Below are positions 25,514 to 33,882 of a DNA stretch of 35,494 bases, in pieces. The stretch is from assembly GCA_018971025.1 (NCBI GenBank), contig JAGWVE010000015.1, positions 1-35,494 on the forward strand, given 5' to 3'. The translations under genes were made by a program, and so were the position numbers. Every line of letters begins with the position of its first letter. Position 1 is the first letter of the stretch. The notes under the pieces are model-generated. The model was not told the origin of the DNA. It saw only the letters and a list, made by a program, of their open reading frames with translations, and did not search any database. The DNA comes from Bacteroidota bacterium (lineage in GTDB: Bacteria > Bacteroidota > Bacteroidia > Chitinophagales > Chitinophagaceae).

Positions 25514-26101
25514 ATGCTGCTTATGCGTTTTTTTTGGTCTCTATATGTATGGATTACCGGTTGGAAAATCCAGAATAACTTTCCCTATCATTTAGATAAG
25601 TGTGTAATCATTGTGGCGCCTCATACAAGTGCCTGGGATTTTGTAGTTGGCCTTGCCATTAGAAGCGTTAGGCATTTAGAACACGTTAAATACCTTGGTA
25701 AAGACTCTTTATTTAAGGGCCCTTTTGCCTTTATCTTCAAAAGCACAGGTGGGTTTCCGGTAGATAGGTTTAACAAGCACAATATGGTGGATCAGGTGGT
25801 CCAGCTTTTTAACACCCACGATAAATTTGTGTTAGCGCTCTCTCCCGAAGGCACCAGAAAAAAAACAGAAAGGCTTAGAACGGGCTTTTATCATATTGCC
25901 AAAACCGCTGGCGTGCCCATTGTAATGGTAGGACTAGACTTTGGTAAAAAAGAAGTGACATTTAGTGAGCCTTTTTATGCCACCAATAATGAAACAGCAG
26001 ATTTTAAAAAAATAATATCATTTTTTGCGCCCCTTCAAGGAAAAATTCCGGAATATGGAATGGCACATTTATTAGATGCTTATGCAAACGACAACCCATA
26101 A
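25514..26101 (+). CDS. 1-acyl-glycerol-3-phosphate acyltransferase-like protein
   Basis: This 195-residue PlsC-fold acyltransferase has the canonical H-x4-D motif in APHTSAWDF (35-43) and the SPEGTRKKTERLRTGF block (about 113-128), which binds the glycerol phosphate group. An N-terminal hydrophobic stretch (about 3-18) probably tethers it to the membrane. Upstream, TTTG (25475-25478) and TATCTTGT (25497-25504), 18 nt apart, form a weak promoter 9 nt before the ATG. It overlaps the acyl-CoA ligase gene by 26 nt, so the two likely act together: activation of a fatty acid followed by transfer to a glycerolipid. Confidence 0.9.
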   Translation: MLLMRFFWSLYVWITGWKIQNNFPYHLDKCVIIVAPHTSAWDFVVGLAIRSVRHLEHVKYLGKDSLFKGPFAFIFKSTGGFPVDRFNKHNMVDQVVQLFNTHDKFVLALSPEGTRKKTERLRTGFYHIAKTAGVPIVMVGLDFGKKEVTFSEPFYATNNETADFKKIISFFAPLQGKIPEYGMAHLLDAYANDNP

Positions 26102-27737
26102 ATATCCAACCCTCATCGATAAGTTTTGTGATTTTGAAACCTCACAAGCAAATCAACTTTTTTTATCGGAACCTGTAGCGGGATCGTATAAAAATTTTAC
26201 CTGGTCTGAAGCTGGGCAGCAAATTAGAAAAATGGCTGCTGCATTAAACGCGATGGGTCTTGGAAAAGATGACAAGGTTGCAATACTCAGTAAAAATTGT
26301 GCGCACTGGATTATGGCCGATTTAGCCATTTCGTTTGCGGGTTGTGTATCGGTACCCATGTATCCAAACATGACACCAGATTCTATTCAACAAATATTAG
26401 AACACAGTGAAGCCAAAGCTATATTTTTTGGAAAACTAGATAACGCAGATCAGATGCGTAAAGGTGTTCCAGAAAACTTAATGGTGATAGGTTTCCCTTT
26501 TTATCTAGAAAAAAATACGCAAAACTGGGATGATGTTATTGCACAACAAGAACCCGTACAAGGCAATCCTGTAAAGGATCCTATGGCGCTTGCTACCATT
26601 GTATATACATCTGGAACCACAGGACAATCAAAAGGTGTGATGCATAATTTTCATGCAGTTGCATATGCAGTTGATAGGTTCTTGCACAACTTCCCTCAAA
26701 TAAAAAAGGAAATATTTTTTTCTTATTTACCGCTTTGTCATGTGGCAGAAAAAATGCTGGTAGAGTGCGGCGCAATTTTTACCGGTAGCACTATTTATTT
26801 TGTAGAAAATTTAGATACGTTTAATGCAAATTTAGTATACACACAACCCACGGTGTTTTTAGCAGTACCTCGTATTTGGGAAAAAATGCAAGAAGGTATT
26901 TTATCTAAAATGCCACAAAAAAAATTAAGCAAACTTTTAAGTATACCCATAGTTTCTTCGATCATTAAAAAAGCCATCAGAAAAAAATTAGGCCTTGCAA
27001 AAGCAAGATTTATTTTTACAGGCGCTTCTCCTATAAGCGTTGCATTACAAGAATGGTTTGCTAAACTTGGCATTATTATTTTAGAAGCTTATGGAATGAC
27101 CGAAAACTCGGCGCTCTCTCATGCCAACCGTGTAGGTCACCACAAATTTGGAACGGTGGGCCAAACCTACCCCGGTGTTTTAGTAAGACTTAGTGCCGAA
27201 AACGAAGTGCAAGTAAAAAGCGATGCCTCCATGCTTGGTTATTTTAAAGAACCTGGCCTAACAGCCGAATCTTTTGAAGACGGCTTCTTAAAAACCGGTG
27301 ACGAGGGCTCCATAGATGAAAATGGTTATTTAACCATTACTGGTCGAATCAAAGACCAGTTTAAAACCAGTAAGGGTAAGTATATTATGCCGGCCCCTAT
27401 CGAAAACAAGTTATTAGAGCATCCGCTTATTAGTCAGGCCTGCGTAGTGGGCTCGGGCATGTCGTCGGCGTTTGTGCTTTGTACGCTGGCCACCACAACG
27501 GCAACAGACCAAGAGGAGCTTCACCAAAGTTTACAAGCGCTACTTGACAGTACCAATAGTAAGCTAGACCACCACGAAAAGCTTTCCAAAATGGTTATTT
27601 GTAAAGAAGAGTGGAGCATTCCAAATGGACTTCTTACGCCAACGTTAAAAATTAAGCGGAAATCGATCGAATCTTACTATGGAAATAACTACGATCTGTG
27701 GCTAAAGGAGGAGAAAAAAGTTATTTTTGTGTCGTAA
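26076..27737 (+). CDS. AMP-dependent long-chain fatty acid-CoA ligase
   Basis: This ligase activates a fatty acid as acyl-AMP and transfers it to CoA. The 553-residue protein has the P-loop YTSGTTGQSKGVMH (about 168-181), the adenylate motif EAYGMTENSALSH (about 340-352), the TGDEGSIDENGYLTITGR hinge region and the closing-lid Lys in TPTLKIKRK near the C-terminus. The long-chain subtype is inferred from overall similarity to FadD15-type ligases. The start ATG at 26076 lies inside the upstream acyltransferase gene; ATG at 26082 is equally possible. The overlap supports translational coupling. Confidence 0.93.
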   Translation: MLMQTTTHKYPTLIDKFCDFETSQANQLFLSEPVAGSYKNFTWSEAGQQIRKMAAALNAMGLGKDDKVAILSKNCAHWIMADLAISFAGCVSVPMYPNMTPDSIQQILEHSEAKAIFFGKLDNADQMRKGVPENLMVIGFPFYLEKNTQNWDDVIAQQEPVQGNPVKDPMALATIVYTSGTTGQSKGVMHNFHAVAYAVDRFLHNFPQIKKEIFFSYLPLCHVAEKMLVECGAIFTGSTIYFVENLDTFNANLVYTQPTVFLAVPRIWEKMQEGILSKMPQKKLSKLLSIPIVSSIIKKAIRKKLGLAKARFIFTGASPISVALQEWFAKLGIIILEAYGMTENSALSHANRVGHHKFGTVGQTYPGVLVRLSAENEVQVKSDASMLGYFKEPGLTAESFEDGFLKTGDEGSIDENGYLTITGRIKDQFKTSKGKYIMPAPIENKLLEHPLISQACVVGSGMSSAFVLCTLATTTATDQEELHQSLQALLDSTNSKLDHHEKLSKMVICKEEWSIPNGLLTPTLKIKRKSIESYYGNNYDLWLKEEKKVIFVS

Positions 27738-27812
27738 ACCCCATTCAAACGCACAATTTTTAACCAAAACAAGCGTTTATACATCGACTAACTATCAATA
27801 ATTTATACTGTT

Positions 27813-28718
27813 ATGAAACTAAAACAACTATTTACAGTAATCGGATTTTCGGTATTGCTGTTTTCTTGTGTGAGCACAAAGAAGTTTAAAGAGAGTGAAG
27901 CTAAGTATGTTCAATTGAGCGGTTCTTACTTAGATATGCAAGAAAAATACCGTGCACTTCAGGATGAAATTAAAGCTATCCAAGCACAGTTAGACAAATC
28001 AAAATCAGCAAATTCTGAATTAAGCGCAAGAAAAGCTGCTTTAGAAGAACAAGTTGCAGACTTAAATAAGCAAGTAGATTATTTGCGTAAAAATAACAAT
28101 ACTGCGATGGAGCAGTTAAAAGATTTATCAGTAATCACTGGTGCACAAGCAGAGAGCATTAAAAAATCTTTAGAAAATATTGGTGCAAAAGATATGTACA
28201 TTAAAGACCTTCAAGGTTCTATAGCACGCAAAGATTCTTTAAACATGGCCCTTGTGATGAACTTAAAAGGTGCTATCGGAAATTTAGAAGATCAAGACAT
28301 CAATGTTAAAGTTGATAAAGGTGTTGTTTATGTAGACATCTCTGATAAATTATTATTTAAAACTGGAAGCTACGATGTTACAGAACGCGCTAAAGTTGTG
28401 TTAGGTAAAGTAGCAAAAGTATTAGCAGCACAACCTGATATTGAATTCATGGTTGAAGGTCACACAGACAATGTTGCGATCAGCACAGATGAGTTAAATG
28501 ACAACTGGGATTTGAGTGTTAAGCGTGCAACAACCATCGTTCGTATCTTACAAAAATCTTATGGCCTTGATCCAAAACGCATGACAGCAGCGGGTCGTAG
28601 CCAATACTTACCTATCGCAGACAATAGCACTGCAGCAGGTAGAGCAGCGAATAGAAGAACAAGAATTGTGGTATTACCGCAGTTAGATCAGTTCTTTAAA
28701 TTATTAGAAAGAAAATAG
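27813..28718 (+). CDS. OmpA-family lipoprotein with coiled coil
   Basis: This 301-residue protein has a lipoprotein signal ending VLLFSC (Cys19), a long Lys/Glu/Ala-rich coiled coil (about 25-105), then a linker and an OmpA C-terminal peptidoglycan-binding domain (about 165-292). The domain shows VEGHTDN (diaminopimelate-binding region), NWDLSVKRA and AAGRSQYLP...GRAANRRTRIVV. It probably ties the outer membrane to peptidoglycan. The next gene on the other strand encodes a peptidoglycan-type L,D-transpeptidase. A terminator follows the stop by 25 nt. Confidence 0.93.
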   Translation: MKLKQLFTVIGFSVLLFSCVSTKKFKESEAKYVQLSGSYLDMQEKYRALQDEIKAIQAQLDKSKSANSELSARKAALEEQVADLNKQVDYLRKNNNTAMEQLKDLSVITGAQAESIKKSLENIGAKDMYIKDLQGSIARKDSLNMALVMNLKGAIGNLEDQDINVKVDKGVVYVDISDKLLFKTGSYDVTERAKVVLGKVAKVLAAQPDIEFMVEGHTDNVAISTDELNDNWDLSVKRATTIVRILQKSYGLDPKRMTAAGRSQYLPIADNSTAAGRAANRRTRIVVLPQLDQFFKLLERK

Positions 28719-28743
28719 TCTTTACTAACCCAATCCTATATTT

Positions 28744-28778
28744 GAGAGCGCTTCCTACAAGGAGGCGCTTTCTTTTTT
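28744..28778 (+). terminator. Rho-independent terminator of the OmpA-family gene
   Basis: A 13-bp stem with two G-U pairs (28744-28756 with 28760-28772, loop ACA) is followed by six T residues. Its right half doubles as the final codons and stop of the convergent L,D-transpeptidase gene, whose TAG is at 28755-28757. Confidence 0.88.
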
Positions 28779-29441
28779 ATAGATAGGTGCGTAAATAAAA
28801 AAGCAAGAACCGTCTTTGATGGTTTCAATAAGAGATTTTGTAATATTTTCTGGAACTGCCGGACAACCCCAACTTCTACCAATTCCATTTTTTTGTGCAG
28901 CAAAATTTTCATTTACATACGGCGCGCCATGTATTACAATCGATCTTACTAGTGCATGATCATTCATTCCTTTTTCTTTTCCATCCAGCGCTAAGGACAA
29001 ACCATTTTTTCCGGTGTAAGTATTTTGAGTAACAAAAAACCCAAGACTACTTTTCAAACTATTTATTTTATTAGAAAAATTTTTTGCAATCGCAGCACCA
29101 GAATTTTTTCCATGCGCTACATAATCGTAAAAAATTAATTCTTGTGTCATCATATTAATAACAAAGAGTCTTTTTTGTGTAGAAGGAAGGCTAAAGTCTA
29201 CGATCGATAAAACAGCGCTGTTCATTAATTTGCCGTGTGCCAATAGTTTTTCAAAACCCCTTAGGGCCAGGTCAAACGCTTTTTTGGATAGGCCACGCTC
29301 CGCAAGCTCCAGTTTTTGGTAGAGCTGTTCTTTTGGGAGGGGTTCTGCTAAGGCCGCCGTTGATAGAGCCATTAGTAGGCACAGCAGAGCCATTTTGGCC
29401 CAGGATTTTGATGTATATGATATGTTTTGTTGCTTGATCAA
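28755..29441 (-). CDS. Murein L,D-transpeptidase catalytic domain family protein (YkuD_2-like)
   Basis: This 228-residue exported protein has a signal segment (about 15-33, ending ALAEP) and a catalytic domain of the YkuD_2 type. The active site shows VIHGAPYVNE and GRSWGCPAVP, with the Cys of WGCPAV as the likely nucleophile and the upstream His nearby. It probably remodels or cross-links peptidoglycan. The open frame begins at a TTG (29441) placed 4 nt after TACCTTTG, a full -7 match. The first internal ATG (29393) would give a signal peptide lacking its basic n-region, so I favour the TTG. The last residues are encoded within the terminator hairpin of the convergent gene. Confidence 0.85.
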   Translation of the reverse strand: MIKQQNISYTSKSWAKMALLCLLMALSTAALAEPLPKEQLYQKLELAERGLSKKAFDLALRGFEKLLAHGKLMNSAVLSIVDFSLPSTQKRLFVINMMTQELIFYDYVAHGKNSGAAIAKNFSNKINSLKSSLGFFVTQNTYTGKNGLSLALDGKEKGMNDHALVRSIVIHGAPYVNENFAAQKNGIGRSWGCPAVPENITKSLIETIKDGSCFFIYAPIYKKESASL

Positions 29442-29445
29442 GCTG

Positions 29446-29453
29446 CAAAGGTA
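29446..29453 (-). promoter_or_regulatory. Candidate promoter for the L,D-transpeptidase gene
   Basis: The minus strand reads TACCTTTG, a full match to TAnnTTTG, ending 4 nt before the TTG start codon at 29441. No clear -33 TTTG was found at 19-21 nt. Confidence 0.5.
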
Positions 29454-29518
29454 CCTGATTTAATGTCTAAAAGCTTGTTAAATCAGCGTTATGCCCGCTT
29501 AACATGTTGATTATCAGC

Positions 29519-29554
29519 AAAAAAAATCCCGCCATAGGTTCAACTATGGCGGGA
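29519..29554 (-). terminator. Rho-independent terminator of adk
   Basis: A perfect 11-bp stem (TCCCGCCATAG at 29527-29537, CTATGGCGGGA at 29544-29554) with a 6-nt loop lies 34 nt past the adk stop. Read on the minus strand it runs into a T tract (complement of 29519-29526). Confidence 0.93.
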
Positions 29555-29588
29555 AAGCAGTTAGCTGTTGGTTAAACTAGCTATATAA

Positions 29589-30167
29589 CTAAGACAACCG
29601 TTTGTCAATTTCGCTGCGTAGCGATGAAAATATTTCTTCTACCGTTCCTTCTCCCTTGATTTTCACCACTTTATCAAATCCAGCGTAGTAGTTTGCCACT
29701 ACCGCGGTTTTTTGTTCGTACTCATTAATACGCGCTCTAATCACCGTTTCGTTGGTATCATCAGACCTACCAGAGGTTAAACCCCTGTTTAATAAGCGCT
29801 TAACAAGCTCTTCTTCACTTACCTCCAGCGCCAATACCAGGCTAATTTCGGTTTCTTTAAGGGATAAAAGCTTGTCTAAAGCAATGCTTTGGGCCTCTGT
29901 GCGCGGGAATCCATCAAATAAAAAGCCTTTGGCAGCAGGATTGTTATCTAGTGCTGAGCTAATCATGCCAATCACTACTTCATCAGGAACCAATTGACCC
30001 TGATCCATAAAACGCTTGGCTTCAAGGCCAAGGGGTGTTTGATTGGCAATTTCACTTCTAAGTAAGTCGCCTGTAGACAGGTGTTTGAGTCCGTAAGTGG
30101 CAATTAAGTTTTCGCTTTGCGTTCCCTTGCCGCTGCCGGGAGGTCCAAATAAAATAATATTAAACAT
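29589..30167 (-). CDS. adk: Adenylate kinase (short-LID form)
   Basis: Adk interconverts ATP+AMP and 2 ADP. With ATG at 30167 the protein has 192 residues, beginning M-F-N-I-I-L-F then GPPGSGKGT (8-16). The AMP-binding block STGDLLRSEI and the FDGFPRTEAQ segment follow. The LID is the short type: RGLTSGRSDD without an inserted zinc-binding or long LID domain. An in-frame ATG at 30194 overlaps the -7 element at 30192-30199 and would lie upstream of the transcript start, so the start at 30167 is chosen. It is divergent from msrB and has its own terminator. Confidence 0.97.
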   Translation of the reverse strand: MFNIILFGPPGSGKGTQSENLIATYGLKHLSTGDLLRSEIANQTPLGLEAKRFMDQGQLVPDEVVIGMISSALDNNPAAKGFLFDGFPRTEAQSIALDKLLSLKETEISLVLALEVSEEELVKRLLNRGLTSGRSDDTNETVIRARINEYEQKTAVVANYYAGFDKVVKIKGEGTVEEIFSSLRSEIDKRLS

Positions 30168-30191
30168 GTTGATTGGGATTCTTGCTTCCAA

Positions 30192-30199
30192 CAAATATA
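30192..30199 (-). promoter_or_regulatory. Candidate adk promoter (-7 element)
   Basis: The minus strand reads TATATTTG, a full match to TAnnTTTG, 24 nt before the chosen ATG. A TTG at the complement of 30218-30220, 18 nt further up, may be the -33. It decides the adk start. Confidence 0.55.
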
Positions 30200-30271
30200 C
30201 GAATTTGGCCTAATACACAACTAAACAGGTGCCGTAATTGTTATAACTTCAAACACCCTTAATGGGCGCAA

Positions 30272-30811
30272 ATGAAAAAGGCATTTCTCTATATTCTATT
30301 ATTGATATCCGCTCAAAGCTGCAGTGGGTCTACGTTACAACAAACGAGTACAACCATGGAAGACACTACTAAAAACAACAATCCGCATTTTTCCAGAACC
30401 GATACTTCTAAAGTGGAAGTACCACAAGACACCTGGAAAAAAATATTAAGCCCTGATGTTTTTTATGTGGCTAGACAAAAAGGAACCGAACGTCCATGGA
30501 CCAGTAAGTTTGAAGATTTTAAAGAAGTTGGAACTTACTACTGCGCCGTTTGCGGAAACCCACTTTTCAAAAGCAACACTAAATTTGATAGTGGTTGTGG
30601 ATGGCCTAGTTTTTTTGAACCGCTCACTAAAACTTCACTTGTTTATTTACCAGATAACACACTTGGTATGAAGAGAACCGAAGTACAATGTGGTAGGTGT
30701 GATTCTCATTTAGGACATGTATTTGAAGACGGTCCTCCACCAACAGGTTTAAGGTATTGCATTAATGGCGTGGTACTAGATTTTGTACCAAAGCCCACAG
30801 AAAAAAAGTAA
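30272..30811 (+). CDS. msrB: Peptide-methionine (R)-S-oxide reductase, lipoprotein
   Basis: MsrB reduces methionine-R-sulfoxide in proteins. The 179-residue protein has a lipoprotein signal (MKKAFLYILLLISAQSC, Cys17) and a polar linker to about residue 45. The MsrB domain has zinc ligands in CAVCG (about 87-91) and CGRCDSH (about 136-142), and the catalytic Cys in GLRYCINGVVLDF (about 157-169). GWPSFF and GHVFEDG are also standard. Export as a lipoprotein places repair in the envelope; the electron donor is not in the window. It is divergent from adk. Confidence 0.95.
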   Translation: MKKAFLYILLLISAQSCSGSTLQQTSTTMEDTTKNNNPHFSRTDTSKVEVPQDTWKKILSPDVFYVARQKGTERPWTSKFEDFKEVGTYYCAVCGNPLFKSNTKFDSGCGWPSFFEPLTKTSLVYLPDNTLGMKRTEVQCGRCDSHLGHVFEDGPPPTGLRYCINGVVLDFVPKPTEKK

Positions 30812-30816
30812 ATCAC

Positions 30817-30835
30817 TTTTTCGATATCCGAAAAA
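30817..30835. terminator. Weak AT-rich hairpin after msrB
   Basis: TTTTTCG-ATATC-CGAAAAA forms a 7-bp stem 5 nt after the msrB stop. It lacks a T tract, so terminator function is doubtful. Confidence 0.3.
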
Positions 30836-30870
30836 TCGAACGGGGCTGCAACTCCCCCAATAAAATTGTT

Positions 30871-30878
30871 TATTTTTG
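30871..30878 (+). promoter_or_regulatory. Candidate nfu promoter (-7 element)
   Basis: TATTTTTG fully matches TAnnTTTG, 17 nt before the ATG at 30896. An earlier in-frame ATG (30866) would precede the transcript start, so this element sets the choice of start. Confidence 0.5.
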
Positions 30879-30895
30879 CTATTCAATTTGATACT

Positions 30896-31495
30896 ATGAT
30901 TACTACAGGCAACTCTATCATTAGCATTTATACCGAGATGACACCTAATCCGGAAACCATGAAATTTGTGGCAAACAAATTATTGTATCCAGGAAAAAGT
31001 TTAGACGTTGCCGACGAAACGCTTGCAACCGCTTCTCCGCTTGCAAAGGAGTTGTTTAGTTTTCCTTTTATCAAAGCGGTATTTATCGCATCAAATTTTG
31101 TAACACTTACAAAAACACCTGACACCGACGATTGGCAGGATGTTATACCTACCATTAAAACTTTTTTACAAGAGTATTTAGAAAACGGTGGTGTTGTAGT
31201 GAATGACGAAGAGGTTGCAAAAATGAAACAAGAAGCAACCAATACCGTGAGTGCCGATGACGACGATATTGTTAAGCGTGTAAAAGAATTATTAGAAAAC
31301 TACGTGAAGCCAGCAGTTGAAATGGATGGCGGTGCCATACAATTTAAAAGCTACAATGATGGCGTTGTAAATTTAATGTTACAAGGTAGTTGTAGCGGTT
31401 GCCCTTCTTCTATGGTAACGCTAAAAGCGGGTATCGAAGGCATGATGAAACGCATGATTCCGGAAGTGAAAGAAGTGGTTGCAGAGGCCGAATAA
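30896..31495 (+). CDS. NifU/Nfu family iron-sulfur cluster carrier
   Basis: This 199-residue protein carries assembled Fe-S clusters to target enzymes. The N-terminal Nfu_N domain begins after residue 10 with YTEMTPNPETMKFVAN. The C-terminal NifU-like domain (about 120-195) has the cluster-binding CSGCPSSM (C-x-x-C), preceded by VKPAVEMDGGAIQF. The start ATG at 30896 is chosen because the -7 element (30871-30878) lies between it and the upstream in-frame ATG. The pnuC gene starts 1 nt after its stop, so it probably heads an operon with the NAD salvage genes. Confidence 0.92.
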   Translation: MITTGNSIISIYTEMTPNPETMKFVANKLLYPGKSLDVADETLATASPLAKELFSFPFIKAVFIASNFVTLTKTPDTDDWQDVIPTIKTFLQEYLENGGVVVNDEEVAKMKQEATNTVSADDDDIVKRVKELLENYVKPAVEMDGGAIQFKSYNDGVVNLMLQGSCSGCPSSMVTLKAGIEGMMKRMIPEVKEVVAEAE

Positions 31496-31496
31496 C

Positions 31497-32120
31497 ATGA
31501 GCCCCGCTACGTTATACCAATCTTTTATAGATGGTTTATTACAAACATCCGCACTAGAATTTATTGCCGTGCTTGCAGGTATTGCAAGTGTATGGTTTAG
31601 CAAAAAAGAACAGGTACTCGTTTATCCTGTAGGGCTCATTAATACCACCATTTTTGTTTACATCAGCATCAAAGGACATTTGCTTGGAGAAGCTAGTGTA
31701 AATATTTATTACACCGTCATGAGTATATATGGGTGGTGGTTGTGGACGCGCAAAAATGATCAGCAGCAAATTATTGTACGCATTCAGTTTTCTACGCGCA
31801 AAGAACTTTTACATCAGCTACTTTTTTTTGGTAGCTTTTATGCCGTTTTATATACGGCACTTTATTTTTCTCAAGCTTCATTTGCACCAGGCGCTATTCC
31901 TTGGGCCGATGCACTATCAAGCGCAGCAGCGTATACGGGCATGTGGCTGATGGCTAAGAAAAAAGTAGAAAGTTGGTACTGGTGGATTGCCACCAACATA
32001 TGTTCAATCCCGCTTTATTTTGTGAAAGGCTATGTTTTTACCAGTGTTCAATTTGTTGTTTTATTGGTGCTTGCGATTGCAGGACTTATAGAGTGGCGCA
32101 AAAAAGCACAAGCCGTATGA
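31497..32120 (+). CDS. pnuC: Nicotinamide riboside transporter PnuC
   Basis: PnuC imports nicotinamide riboside by facilitated diffusion. With ATG at 31497 the protein has 207 residues and about seven hydrophobic segments. Family marks are KKEQVLVYPVGLINTTIFV (about 37-55) and YGWWLWTRKND (about 77-87), the W-x-W-x-R/K motif. An in-frame ATG at 31479 lies inside nfu and is rejected. Its stop overlaps the next gene's ATG by 4 nt (ATGA at 32117), a strong sign of coupling with the nucleoside kinase that would trap the imported substrate. Confidence 0.93.
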   Translation: MSPATLYQSFIDGLLQTSALEFIAVLAGIASVWFSKKEQVLVYPVGLINTTIFVYISIKGHLLGEASVNIYYTVMSIYGWWLWTRKNDQQQIIVRIQFSTRKELLHQLLFFGSFYAVLYTALYFSQASFAPGAIPWADALSSAAAYTGMWLMAKKKVESWYWWIATNICSIPLYFVKGYVFTSVQFVVLLVLAIAGLIEWRKKAQAV

Positions 32121-32683
32121 GCCCAACATCTAATATCAAAAAAATAGTGGTGATAGGTCCCGAAAGTACCGGTAAATCTACGCTTTGCGGGTATTTAGCA
32201 AATCATTACAACACCCTTTGGTGCCCAGAATTTGCAAGAGCTTATTTATTAGAAAACGGAACTACGTATACCATCAACGATTTGGTAACCATTGCAAAAG
32301 GTCAATTAGTCGCAACACAAAAACATATAGAAGAATTAGAGAAGCGCAATGCTACATCAAAAACATCCAAGCCACTTATTATAGATACAGACATGTATGT
32401 AATGAAGGTGTGGTCTGAATATGTATTTGGGAATTGCCCTTCATTTATTTTAGATGAAATAAACAAACAGGAATTTGATTTGTATTTGCTTTGTAAACCA
32501 GATATACCATGGGTTAAAGACGAATTAAGAGAGTATCCCGACGAAAAACCGCGCCAAGAATTATTTCAGATTTACAAAGATATTTTAATCAACCAGCAAA
32601 CACCATGGATCGAAATTAGTGGTGGTTTTGAAGCGCGAAATCAAAAAGCAATTGCTGCCATCGACGCTGTTTTAGCGCACTAA
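32117..32683 (+). CDS. NadR-type nicotinamide ribonucleoside kinase (AAA ATPase)
   Basis: This 188-residue P-loop kinase resembles the C-terminal ribosylnicotinamide kinase domain of NadR, without the DNA-binding or adenylyltransferase parts. The Walker A motif GPESTGKST is at 14-22. The substrate-site patterns PEFARAYLLENG and IIDTDMYVMKVW follow, then the lid-like KPDIPWVKDELREYPD. The ATGA overlap with pnuC shows they are translated together: PnuC imports nicotinamide riboside and this kinase phosphorylates it to NMN. A longer in-frame opening at 31973 would lie within pnuC and is not used. Its end overlaps the next, convergent gene by 4 nt. Confidence 0.92.
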   Translation: MSPTSNIKKIVVIGPESTGKSTLCGYLANHYNTLWCPEFARAYLLENGTTYTINDLVTIAKGQLVATQKHIEELEKRNATSKTSKPLIIDTDMYVMKVWSEYVFGNCPSFILDEINKQEFDLYLLCKPDIPWVKDELREYPDEKPRQELFQIYKDILINQQTPWIEISGGFEARNQKAIAAIDAVLAH

Positions 32684-33237
32684 TAAATAGCGACAGTATA
32701 TTTTTTACCAATAGGTAAATATCCTTTGTGCTTTTGTTTTTGTATGGTCCCTAATCCATAAAACCCAGCAGCAATAAGGAGTCTAGTGGTATTGGCGGCA
32801 TCAAAAACAGGTAACCCTTTGAGTAAACTATTACTCAGGTTTAAAAATATAAAAGCACTACTTCCCAGTCTAAAAAGTGCTCCATTGGTAAATAAACCCG
32901 ATTTGTATTTAGATTGTGGTAGTCCCGAAATTTCGTTGATACTAATTTTTAAATAACCAAGCCAAGTGGTATCAACGGTAAAGCCACCAAACACAGTAGG
33001 CGCTTGTTGTGCCCTGTACATGTTTATGAGCAATGAATCTTTTAAAATGGTTTTGATCTTCCCTTCAATCCACTGCGTGTTGCTAAATCTAAAAGTGATA
33101 CAATCCTTTTCTATCCAGCTTTGAATGGTTCTGCCTTTTTCTTTTAATACCAGGGTATTACCACCTTGTGCATGCAAAGCGCTTGAAGCAAATACAATTG
33201 TAACCAACAAACACACTATGTATTTTTTTAGCATCAT
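32680..33237 (-). CDS. Exported protein of unknown function
   Basis: I do not recognise this 185-residue protein. With ATG at 33237 (or the next ATG at 33234) it begins MMLKKYIVCLL and has a signal peptide ending near ALHAQ. The mature part starts with Thr/Leu-rich strands, then a run of beta-like segments (TFRFSNTQWIEGKIKTILK, SLLINMYRAQQ), possibly a small barrel fold. The C-terminal third has two hydrophobic stretches and a K-Q-K-H-K-G-Y basic patch. The tight spacing to the LysE-type gene (4 nt) suggests co-transcription. An upstream frame opening at 33300 would lie inside the transporter gene and is rejected. Confidence 0.7.
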   Translation of the reverse strand: MMLKKYIVCLLVTIVFASSALHAQGGNTLVLKEKGRTIQSWIEKDCITFRFSNTQWIEGKIKTILKDSLLINMYRAQQAPTVFGGFTVDTTWLGYLKISINEISGLPQSKYKSGLFTNGALFRLGSSAFIFLNLSNSLLKGLPVFDAANTTRLLIAAGFYGLGTIQKQKHKGYLPIGKKYTVAIY

Positions 33238-33241
33238 GATT

Positions 33242-33880
33242 TTATTGTATAGCGCCATAAAGTAAAAATACACCAAAACCAATAAGGATAGCGCCAGCAA
33301 CTTGATTTATGATATGTAGGTTTTTTGCATTGAGTTTTGGCCTGAGTTTTTCAGATAAAACAACTTTTACAATATCAGAAGCTAGCACAAATGCTAAGCA
33401 AGTTATAAATACCACCGCTTTATAATTGGCTGGATTGCTTGCTACTGCTGCATCTGCAACAATAGCGGCTGTCCAGGCAAACCAAAACAAAAACACACCT
33501 GGATTTAAAGTATTCATAAAAAACCCGGATAAGTAAAGGCCTAGATATTTTTGCCAAGTTAATTTTTCGGCTACGCCATTTGCATTTTCACTGATACTTA
33601 CTTTTTTAAAAAATAAAGTATATACACCAAGCGCAATTAAAAACACACTACCAGCAAGTGCAATTTTATTTTTGTGTTCTAGCGCCGTTGCAAAAAGTCC
33701 GGTAAAAAAATTACAAAATAATACCAACGAAATGTCTGAAGTAGAAACGCCCGCCACAAAGCTTAGGCCAGCTTTACGTCCACTATTAATACTGTGTTTA
33801 ATAATAGCAAATATGATGGGTCCCACCGAAATGCTCAATATTAACCCCAACACTAAACCTTTTATAAGAGGTGCTATCAT
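33242..33880 (-). CDS. LysE family amino acid exporter
   Basis: This 212-residue integral membrane protein has six predicted hydrophobic helices. The N-terminal SVGPIIFAII (about 17-26) is the LysE-family signature, and NTLNPGVFLFWF near the middle is the second conserved block. Family members export amino acids or derivatives; the substrate is unknown. GH3 lies 2 nt upstream and the unknown exported protein 4 nt downstream, so these three genes form one operon. Confidence 0.9.
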   Translation of the reverse strand: MIAPLIKGLVLGLILSISVGPIIFAIIKHSINSGRKAGLSFVAGVSTSDISLVLFCNFFTGLFATALEHKNKIALAGSVFLIALGVYTLFFKKVSISENANGVAEKLTWQKYLGLYLSGFFMNTLNPGVFLFWFAWTAAIVADAAVASNPANYKAVVFITCLAFVLASDIVKVVLSEKLRPKLNAKNLHIINQVAGAILIGFGVFLLYGAIQ

Positions 33881-33882
33881 TT

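Noticed and set aside
30840..30860. GGGG...CCCC hairpin after msrB
   Set aside because: Only 4 bp pair, so it has no support as a terminator.
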